Below, in pieces: positions 1-5,068 of a stretch of 5,068 nucleotides of DNA. Position 1 is the stretch's first letter, and every line of letters begins with the position of its first letter. The translations under genes and the position numbers were made by a program. The stretch spans positions 1-5,068 of the forward strand of contig DMPG01000282.1 in assembly GCA_003456055.1 (NCBI GenBank), given 5' to 3'. This DNA comes from Bacteroidota bacterium (lineage in GTDB: Bacteria; Bacteroidota; Ignavibacteria; UBA10030; UBA8401). The notes under the pieces were generated by a model, which searched no databases, was not told where the DNA came from, and saw only the letters and a program-made list of their open reading frames with translations.

Positions 1-1291
1 CTGCTCCGTATTGTTCGGGATGTTGTTGGTATTCATTTTCAATTTCTTCGTTTGAAATTTGGACCGTATCAATAATAGCTCGGAGCATTAACAAACTCTT
101 TCGATTATCCAGCCAAGTGGAAATATCGTGTCGAACATTTTCCGTTTGTTGAAGATTTCTCTTTAATCCTTCTCTGGATAAGAGTTCGTTTTGAATCACT
201 GTTTTAATATTATTATTCAATACCGATCGGATCTGTTCGAGTTTCAATGATGGAAATCCCACATTGTTATTGCCTAAACCAACCAAAACTTCACCAACGG
301 ATAAATTACCGGAAGCAATTGTGATAAAATGATCATTTCGACGAGATGCAAATTTTTTCTGAAGCTCGGTAACTGCGGTTGAGGGGAAAACATACATACC
401 CTTTGAAAAATATGCCGCAGAATCAGCTTTCATCATTGCGGTGATTGAATCAGCGAGCATTAAAAAGAGCTCCGGATTTGCTTCAGCACGCTGCGGTGAT
501 GTTACAGAAGCAAATACCGTGGTTGCAATTGAATCTTCTTTCCTTTGCTTAATGATATTTTCCACTTTTCGTAATCGATCCGGATGCGATAATCTCATCA
601 GTTGTTCGTTTGATTTTTTTTGCATCAAGCGGAACATCACCCATCCAAGCGGGTCTATCTCAATTGGATTCGAGATGCTATCCTTTCCTATGGAAAAAAC
701 TACATCTTCAACAAGCGTATTGCCAAATCCATATCCAACTGTTAGTGTATCAAGCGGAACATATAACGAATCAATGAAATAATTAAACACAATATTTTTG
801 TTCTTACTTTGAACAATTTTTTTGCGTAATAATTCTCCCTCTTTTTTTGAAAGAATTCCCATGATCTGCACTTCAATTTCATACGGAATCCTTTTCAAAC
901 CGATAGATATTTCCTGGGAAGGAACTGATATTTTTGGCAGAACTTCTCGTTTATAGAATTCGTCACGAACAAACATATGCTCCAGATTCCGCTGCATACT
1001 CAACGTACCAGAATCAGTTCCAATGTTTTCCTGACGTGCTTCCATTGCCAGTAATTTTTCAGCAACCATAGATTGCAGGAATTCAAGTTTGGTATATTCG
1101 ATCCGCTCCTTCATATCTTTTTTGGGCCACGGCATCAATTCAAAGCGTTCAAGAAAATCTCTTGCTGAAATGATCTGAGAGCCAATTGTTGCAACGGTAT
1201 CTTTCGGAAGTTCAGAGGATGGAAATTCCAGTTGTCCCAGCACAAATGATTGCATAATCATAGAAATCAGAAGGATCTGTTTCGATCTCAT
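1..1291 (-). CDS. SurA/PpiC-like periplasmic peptidyl-prolyl isomerase family protein, C-terminus outside the window
   Basis: The frame is open from an ATG at 1291 to the left edge: 430 codons, no stop, so the 3' part is missing. Residues 1-19 look like a signal peptide (MRSKQ, then hydrophobic [14 protein letters not shown]) with possible cleavage before Q20 and no lipobox cysteine, implying export to the periplasm. Residues 33-115 resemble a SurA N-terminal chaperone domain ([20 protein letters not shown] followed by helices). Residues 140-226 follow a parvulin pattern: [14 protein letters not shown], then [24 protein letters not shown]. The histidines usual in active parvulins (HIL and GWHI) read MGIL and GWVM, so this copy is probably a non-catalytic chaperone module. 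Residues 360-428 (helices, then [17 protein letters not shown]) look like the lead-in to a further parvulin domain beyond the edge. The start overlaps the purC stop by 4 bases (ATGA). The family assignment is by pattern; the client proteins are unknown. Confidence 0.8.
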   Translation of the reverse strand, partial: MRSKQILLISMIMQSFVLGQLEFPSSELPKDTVATIGSQIISARDFLERFELMPWPKKDMKERIEYTKLEFLQSMVAEKLLAMEARQENIGTDSGTLSMQRNLEHMFVRDEFYKREVLPKISVPSQEISIGLKRIPYEIEVQIMGILSKKEGELLRKKIVQSKNKNIVFNYFIDSLYVPLDTLTVGYGFGNTLVEDVVFSIGKDSISNPIEIDPLGWVMFRLMQKKSNEQLMRLSHPDRLRKVENIIKQRKEDSIATTVFASVTSPQRAEANPELFLMLADSITAMMKADSAAYFSKGMYVFPSTAVTELQKKFASRRNDHFITIASGNLSVGEVLVGLGNNNVGFPSLKLEQIRSVLNNNIKTVIQNELLSREGLKRNLQQTENVRHDISTWLDNRKSLLMLRAIIDTVQISNEEIENEYQQHPEQYGA

Positions 1292-2178
1292 TCTACATTC
1301 TTCCCGGTAAGTTGAACAACAGCCTTTTGATAAAGTGCTGAAGTTTTATTGATGATCTCGTCAGGAATGATCGGCCCGGGTGGTCTTTTGTTAAAATTGA
1401 TCGACAACAAATAATCGCGGACAAACTGTTTATCATAACTATTCTGAGCAGAACCTGGTAAATACGTTTCTTTCGGCCAAAATCGAGACGAATCAGGTGT
1501 CAGCAATTCATCAATCAACATCAATTCTCCATTGAATAACCCAAACTCCATTTTTGTATCGGCAATGATGATTCCTTTCGTTTCCGCAATTTGTGATGCT
1601 CGATGAAATATGGTTGTTGCTGTATCGCGAACTTGTTCACTCAACTTCGTTCCTTCTCGTTTGACCATCTCTTCAAAAGAAATATTTTCATCGTGCACTC
1701 CAATATCCGCTTTGGTCGACGGTGTAAAGATCACCCGGGGTAGCTTTTGACTTTCGACTAATCCTTTGGGAAGAGATATTCCACAAATCGAACCCGTTGT
1801 TTGATAATCGACCCATCCGGAACCGGAAATATATCCCCGAACGATACACTCTACGGAAAGCGGCTGAGTTTTTTTTACCAACATACTTCGTCCGCGAAGC
1901 TGCTCTTTATATGGCTCACACACTTTGGGAAATTCATCAACATTTGTTGACACTACATGATTTTGAATGATATCTTTGGTTTGGTCAAACCAAAAAGCGG
2001 AAATTTGAGTGAGCACTTTTCCCTTTAACGGAATTCCCTGCGGCATTACAACATCGAATGCCGACAACCGATCTGTTGCAACAAACAGTAGATACTCTCC
2101 GACATCATAAATGTCGCGCACTTTTCCCCGTTTTAGGAAATGTAATTCCGGAAAGTTTGTATCCGTAATGATATTCAT
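1288..2178 (-). CDS. purC: Phosphoribosylaminoimidazole-succinocarboxamide synthase (SAICAR synthetase)
   Basis: This cytoplasmic enzyme joins CAIR and L-aspartate, using ATP, to give SAICAR in de novo purine synthesis. The 296-residue product matches the family along its length: the ATP-binding hairpin GKVRDIYD (18-25), [18 protein letters not shown] (33-50), [14 protein letters not shown] (109-122), [17 protein letters not shown] (151-167), [11 protein letters not shown] (203-213) and [14 protein letters not shown] (222-235). It is of the longer, yeast Ade1-like type rather than the roughly 240-residue E. coli form. The start at 2178 was chosen because homology begins right after it, GGGAG lies 7 bases upstream, and the ATG overlaps the aat stop by 4 bases. 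An in-frame start 28 codons further upstream would only read through the aat 3' end. The stop TGA (1290-1288) overlaps the next gene's ATG. No purine-responsive operator or riboswitch is visible, as the gene sits inside an operon. Nothing essential appears missing. Confidence 0.97.
   Translation of the reverse strand: MNIITDTNFPELHFLKRGKVRDIYDVGEYLLFVATDRLSAFDVVMPQGIPLKGKVLTQISAFWFDQTKDIIQNHVVSTNVDEFPKVCEPYKEQLRGRSMLVKKTQPLSVECIVRGYISGSGWVDYQTTGSICGISLPKGLVESQKLPRVIFTPSTKADIGVHDENISFEEMVKREGTKLSEQVRDTATTIFHRASQIAETKGIIIADTKMEFGLFNGELMLIDELLTPDSSRFWPKETYLPGSAQNSYDKQFVRDYLLSINFNKRPPGPIIPDEIINKTSALYQKAVVQLTGKNVE
1300..1305 (-). promoter_or_regulatory. Ribosome binding site of the isomerase gene
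   Basis: GGGAAG on the minus strand lies 8 bases upstream of the ATG at 1291, inside the last codons of purC. It supports this ATG as the start and indicates that the gene is translated by coupling to purC or by initiation within the same mRNA. Confidence 0.5.
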
Positions 2179-2795
2179 TGATGGTCTCCCATGAAATGAC
2201 GATCTAAATGAATTGCAGTTTGTAATCGTTGCATATATTCGAGACGTGAAATTTCTAAACAACCAAGAGTCAATAGATGAGGGTTTGAATACTGGGTATC
2301 CAGTAATACAAATCCTCGTTCAATCAATCTTTTTACTAAAAATATCAGTGCCACTTTTGAAGCATCTGTTAAACGACTGAACATTGATTCCCCGAAAAAA
2401 GCACCGCCGATTGCTACGCCATACAATCCACCGACAAGTGTCTCGTTATTCCAACATTCAACCGAATGTGCATACCCAAGATGATGAAGTTGCAGGTAAC
2501 TTTGAATGATCGTTTCCGAGATCCAAACATCTTTTCGTTCTGCGCAGGCTCTGATCGTCGCTTCAAAATTAGAGTTGATACGAACGGCGAATTTCTTTTT
2601 GCGAATCGTCTGACGAAGGCTCCGCGAAATTTTCAATCCATCCAATGGAATGATACCGCGCACTTCGGGAGAGAACCAGTGAATCTCACCCTGTTTTCCA
2701 TCCGCCATTGGAAACAATCCGCTGCAATATGCATTCAACAGAAACTCACTGCTGATGATCGGGACGCCATTCACGGAATCAGAATGAATTTTCAC
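2175..2795 (-). CDS. aat: Leucyl/phenylalanyl-tRNA--protein transferase
   Basis: Aat transfers Leu or Phe from aminoacyl-tRNA to proteins with N-terminal Lys or Arg, making an N-degron that ClpS delivers to ClpAP in the cytoplasm (known for the E. coli family). The 206-residue product carries the family signatures: AYCSGLFPM (22-30), [13 protein letters not shown] (39-51), [20 protein letters not shown] (91-110), [21 protein letters not shown] (120-140, E136), DASKVAL (144-150) and [15 protein letters not shown] (164-178, with Q168 at the place of the E. coli catalytic glutamine). It is somewhat shorter than E. coli Aat (234), mostly at the N-terminus. The usual LGA reads LGC here. The start is GTG at 2795; an in-frame GTG seven codons later is an alternative. 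Neither has a clear Shine-Dalgarno sequence. It heads the aat-purC-isomerase cluster and its TGA stop overlaps the purC ATG. The hairpin of the preceding gene ends 13 bases before its start. Confidence 0.96.
   Translation of the reverse strand: MKIHSDSVNGVPIISSEFLLNAYCSGLFPMADGKQGEIHWFSPEVRGIIPLDGLKISRSLRQTIRKKKFAVRINSNFEATIRACAERKDVWISETIIQSYLQLHHLGYAHSVECWNNETLVGGLYGVAIGGAFFGESMFSRLTDASKVALIFLVKRLIERGFVLLDTQYSNPHLLTLGCLEISRLEYMQRLQTAIHLDRHFMGDHQ
2186..2190 (-). promoter_or_regulatory. Ribosome binding site that sets the purC start
   Basis: GGGAG on the minus strand ends 7 bases before the ATG at 2178 and lies inside the last codons of aat. It decides in favour of the internal ATG over the longer in-frame reading that would begin at 2262. 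Confidence 0.6.
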
Positions 2796-2800
2796 TTCAT

Positions 2801-2845
2801 AAAAATTTAATGCCGGGATTTCATCATCGATGAAATCCCGGCATT
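2801..2845 (-). terminator. Rho-independent terminator of pfkA, directly before aat
   Basis: A perfect inverted repeat pairs 2811-2825 with 2829-2843 (15 bp, GC-rich base, 3-base loop), extended by two A-T pairs to 2809 and 2845. On the minus strand it begins 29 bases after the pfkA stop and is followed by AAATTTTT. On the plus strand no T-run follows, so it is directional and belongs to pfkA. The T-run is short (five) and set off from the stem by three A residues, so termination may be incomplete. The spacer from 2796 to 2874 holds little else: an AT-rich stretch at 2849-2868 with no promoter I would commit to. Confidence 0.8.
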
Positions 2846-2874
2846 GGTTGTATCGATATATTTATTCAACGGAA

Positions 2875-3975
2875 TTATTCATCACCAAAACTTGTCCCGA
2901 CTGCTCGCGATGTATTGATAATTTCACCATTAATCGGAACCAACCGTTGTTTTGAGATCGCTTCTTTGATTGTTACACTTGTAACATTCAATCCACGAAG
3001 ACTCACCATTCGTCCGAATTCACCATTCAAGGCAAGATCAACGGCTTTTGTTCCATACCGTGTTGCTAGAACACGATCATATGCCGTTGGGCTTCCACCC
3101 CGTTGTAGATGTCCAAGAATTGTGGTGCGGGTTTCTAATCCGGTTTCTTCTGTGATGCGACGGCCGACATGCTCTCCGATTCCTCCGAAACGGATAGGAT
3201 CAGTCCGCTTAACATCAGATTCTCTGACAACAATTGCTTCGTCAGCGGCTTTTGCACCTTCGGCAATACAGACAATACTATAACGATTCCCTCGTGTGCT
3301 TCGCTCGATAACTCGTCTCATAACACTTTCCCAATTGAACGCAATTTCGGGGATCAAAATAATATCTGCACCGCCTGCAAGTCCAGCTTCTAACGCGATC
3401 CATCCGGCATAACGTCCCATCACTTCAATCACCATAACGCGATGGTGAGCTGACGCAGTGGTATGCAATCGATCGATCGCTTCTGTTGCAATGGAAAGTG
3501 CAGTATCAAAACCAAAAGTTTGATCTGTAGCTTCAAGATCGTTGTCAATAGTTTTTGGCACACCAACGATATTCATTCCTAAGTCACTAAGCTTATTAGA
3601 AATATGCATTGTTCCGTCACCGCCAATAGTGATCAATGCATCTAATCCCCAGCCTTTGTAATGTTTCAGAACTCGTTGAGATGCATCAACTATCTCAATA
3701 CCATGCAATCCTTCGGAAGGATAATGGAATGGGTCCCCTTTGTTGGATGTGCCAAGTATCGTTCCGCCTTCTCCAATGATTCCTGCAATATCATCACGCG
3801 AGATTTCGCGCATACGTCCTTCTACAAACCCTTCAAAACCGTCTTCTATTCCAACGATCGTGAGGCCATGATCGTTCAATGCCGGTTTTGCTACACCGCG
3901 AATAACTGCGTTAAGACCGGGGCAGTCGCCGCCACCGGTAAGAATTCCTAAACGTCAAATTTTTTTATTTGCCAT
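2875..3975 (-). CDS. pfkA: ATP-type 6-phosphofructokinase, frame interrupted by TGA at codon 7
   Basis: PFK phosphorylates fructose 6-phosphate to fructose 1,6-bisphosphate, the committed step of glycolysis, in the cytoplasm. From the ATG at 3975 the frame has 366 codons before its TAA, but codon 7 is TGA: MANKKI, stop, RLGILTGGGDCPGLNAV. All family motifs follow in the same frame: phosphate-binding loop GGGDCPGLN (14-22), IGGDGT (117-122), PKTIDND (140-146, with the catalytic Asp), MGRYAGWIALEAG (186-198), IAEGA (237-241) and LGHLQRGGSPTAYDR (287-301). Glycine in GGDG favours ATP over PPi as donor; lysine in PKTIDND is typical of the group that includes both ATP and PPi enzymes. The only standard start after the TGA is a TTG at 3879, which would remove the phosphate-binding loop. 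One base change (AGA or GGA to TGA) would explain the break, and the rest of the frame shows no decay. Possible causes are a sequencing error, a recent nonsense mutation or readthrough. Family identity is certain; the functional state is not. Confidence 0.9.
3916..3939 (-). other. Hairpin in the pfkA coding strand 15 bases after the TGA
   Basis: On the minus strand ACCGG (3939-3935) pairs with CCGGT (3920-3916), and after a single bulged T, GGC pairs with GCC around a 7-base loop. The bulged-T stem recalls bacterial SECIS elements, but the element lies within codons for the conserved Gly/Pro-rich phosphate-binding loop, where GC-rich self-complementarity arises easily. The structure is visible; a function is not supported. 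Confidence 0.25.
3955..3957 (-). other. In-frame TGA at codon 7 of pfkA
   Basis: Reading from ATG 3975 the codons are ATG GCA AAT AAA AAA ATT TGA CGT TTA GGA. The frame after the TGA is the same one that encodes the whole kinase. aat and purC both end in TGA with ATGA overlaps, so TGA is an ordinary stop in this genome. The TGA sits just after a run of seven A residues, but a one-base slip there would lose the downstream frame rather than repair it. Confidence 0.9.
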
Positions 3976-3992
3976 TGTTTGTTCTATGTTAG

Positions 3993-4021
3993 TTGATATG
4001 TGAACTGATTGTGCGTAACAA
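3993..4021 (-). promoter_or_regulatory. Possible sigma70-like promoter of pfkA
   Basis: In the spacer upstream of pfkA, TTGTTA (4021-4016) and TATCAA (3998-3993) are separated by 17 bases, each matching four of six consensus positions. This would place the transcript start about 10 bases before the ATG at 3975. TTGTTAC occurs twice with 8-base spacing (4029-4023 and 4021-4015), which could be chance or a binding site. If the organism is a Bacteroidota relative its promoter consensus differs, so this call is weak. No Shine-Dalgarno sequence precedes the ATG. Confidence 0.25.
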
Positions 4022-4053
4022 TGTAACAAAAAAAGAGAAATTCTAAAAGAAGT

Positions 4054-5055
4054 TTATTTAATTGACTTGTTGCTTGTTAATGCTAATTCTAAGATATGCT
4101 GGTTATGCAACGAGTTATTAGCCTCAACAAACGGGTTTGTATTATGAAGAATACAATCAGAAAAATGCGAGATCTCAAGTTCATACAAATTCGGAACTGA
4201 AATTTCTTCATTTTGAAGGGAATCAATGAGACCGTCTTTTCCTATCTTAATTTCCAATGTTGCCGGTGTATTGCTCGGGGTGAAATAATAGGCTGAAACC
4301 GATCCTTTCGTTCCAAAGAATTCAATGAATGATTGCCGATATGAACTTTCGTATGAAGTATAGACACTGCCAATTGTTCCTTTGGAGAATTGGAACGATA
4401 AAAGGCTCGTTTTCTCAACACCTGTTTCTGTATGCTGAGGATTCATCAAATTATTGACTTTTACAACTTGATCGTCGTTCAACACAAACCGTATAGAGTC
4501 TAAACAGTGAATACCGATGTCAAACATTGGTCCGCCCCCTGCATTTTTCTTGTCCAGCAACCACTTTCGTTGTGAGAGTAGTGCATCGTATACAAAATGG
4601 GATTGTGCAAACGTAATTTCTCCGATGATACCTGAGTTGACAATTTCTTTCATACGTTGTAGCAGAGGAGAAAAGCGCAGCATATGACCTGTCATAAACT
4701 TAACATTATTTTTCCAACACACTTCAATCATATCTTTTGCTTGAAGAAAATTGACCGCCATTGGTTTCTCAACTAGGACGTGCTTTTTTGCATTGGCAGC
4801 TAAGACGGTTTCTTCATGATGCTGAGAATTAGCCGAAACAATGAATACGGCATCGATTTCAGATGAAGAGACTAGTGCTTCCACCGAATTAAAGTAGAAT
4901 GGAATTGAATGTTCTTCTGACTTATTCTTTGCATCAACAAGTGTTCGCTTATGGATTGCAACAAGTTCGGAATTATTTGATAAACGAATTGCAGGCATTA
5001 TAGCTCGTTCGGCAAAACTTCCAAAACCGATTATTCCATAGCGGATTTTTTTCAT
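4054..5055 (-). CDS. Gfo/Idh/MocA family NAD(P)-dependent oxidoreductase, substrate unknown
   Basis: The 333-residue protein has the family layout: an N-terminal Rossmann fold (KIRYGIIGFGSFAERAI, nucleotide loop G10-F-G12-S-F-A15), VEKPMA (95-100, with the conserved K97), then the C-terminal alpha/beta domain with GGGPMFDIGIHCLD (173-186), giving the usual Asp179/His183 pair beside the active site. Members oxidise or reduce sugars, inositols, sugar acids or their nucleotide derivatives in the cytoplasm. The sequence does not tell which. There is no signal peptide and the length is normal for the family. The start ATG at 5055 is 10 codons ahead of the glycine loop, as expected; the bases upstream (CAATCAAATAATT) show no Shine-Dalgarno sequence. 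It ends 78 bases before the pfkA ATG, with only a weak TTCT/AGAA stem and a pyrimidine-rich tract (4048-4030) between, so readthrough into pfkA is possible. No neighbour inside the window hints at its substrate. Confidence 0.9.
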   Translation of the reverse strand: MKKIRYGIIGFGSFAERAIMPAIRLSNNSELVAIHKRTLVDAKNKSEEHSIPFYFNSVEALVSSSEIDAVFIVSANSQHHEETVLAANAKKHVLVEKPMAVNFLQAKDMIEVCWKNNVKFMTGHMLRFSPLLQRMKEIVNSGIIGEITFAQSHFVYDALLSQRKWLLDKKNAGGGPMFDIGIHCLDSIRFVLNDDQVVKVNNLMNPQHTETGVEKTSLLSFQFSKGTIGSVYTSYESSYRQSFIEFFGTKGSVSAYYFTPSNTPATLEIKIGKDGLIDSLQNEEISVPNLYELEISHFSDCILHNTNPFVEANNSLHNQHILELALTSNKSIK

Positions 5056-5068
5056 AATTATTTGATTG

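Noticed and set aside
441..782. Plus-strand open frame of 113 codons
   Set aside because: It lies opposite the continuous SurA-like coding frame and shows no recognisable protein features.
2179..2262. 28-residue N-terminal extension of purC starting at 2262
   Set aside because: It runs through the end of aat in another frame, has no family similarity, and the internal ATG at 2178 has a good ribosome binding site and an ATGA overlap.
2849..2868. Promoter for aat in the AT-rich stretch with TATCGATA
   Set aside because: No pair of -35 and -10 boxes with acceptable spacing could be placed; AT-richness alone is not enough.
2875..3879. pfkA starting at the TTG at 3879 as the native start
   Set aside because: The conserved GGGDCPGLN loop is encoded in the same frame upstream of this codon, so the TTG start is an artefact of the TGA at 3957-3955 and would remove a needed part of the active site.
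2466..3951. Plus-strand open frames opposite aat and pfkA (2466-2810, 2915-3283, 3169-3393, 3661-3951)
   Set aside because: All are shadows of strongly conserved minus-strand genes and resemble no protein family.
3955..3957. TGA recoded as Gly or Trp by an alternative genetic code
   Set aside because: aat and purC both terminate at TGA in the normal places, with overlapping starts for the next gene.
3950..3975. prfB-like programmed +1 frameshift at the ATT TGA C sequence of pfkA
   Set aside because: The kinase continues in the original frame. A +1 shift reads GAC GTT TAG and stops at once, and slippage on the A-run would also leave the frame.
4030..4053. Terminator after the oxidoreductase gene
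   Set aside because: Only a 4-bp TTCT/AGAA stem precedes the T-rich tract, too weak to call.

Overview
The window is an AT-leaning bacterial chromosomal segment in which every supportable gene lies on the minus strand. Transcription order (right to left) is: Gfo/Idh/MocA oxidoreductase (5055-4054), 6-phosphofructokinase pfkA (3975-2875), hairpin terminator (2845-2801), aat (2795-2175), purC (2178-1288), and a SurA-like periplasmic peptidyl-prolyl isomerase family protein that runs off the left edge (1291-1). The exported SurA-like protein suggests a Gram-negative cell. The long Ade1-like PurC, the short Aat and the PFK sequence type would suit a Bacteroidota/Ignavibacteria/Chlorobi-type (FCB group) organism. 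That placement is inference from family resemblance only.

Right half: a complete NAD(P)-type Gfo/Idh/MocA dehydrogenase of unknown substrate is followed after a 78-base spacer by pfkA. The spacer holds a possible sigma70-like promoter. The pfkA reading frame is the oddity of the window. A natural ATG at 3975 opens the frame, but codon 7 is TGA (3957-3955). The frame then continues intact through the conserved N-terminal phosphate-binding loop and the rest of a full-length ATP-type phosphofructokinase. No standard start codon between the TGA and that loop would rescue it.

Left half: aat, purC and the isomerase gene form a compact cluster joined by two 4-base ATGA stop/start overlaps, so they are very likely co-transcribed and translationally coupled. 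They cover three unrelated jobs: N-degron tagging of proteins, step 8 of purine synthesis (CAIR to SAICAR), and envelope protein folding. The pfkA terminator hairpin ends only 13 bases before the GTG start of aat, leaving almost no room for a separate promoter downstream of it.

TGA is used as an ordinary stop by both aat and purC, so the TGA in pfkA is not explained by an alternative genetic code. I saw no tRNA, rRNA, CRISPR array, insertion sequence, phage or defence gene. The content is mainly housekeeping, and I find no evidence for a new multi-gene system. The items most worth a second look are the interrupted pfkA start and the terminator placed against aat.
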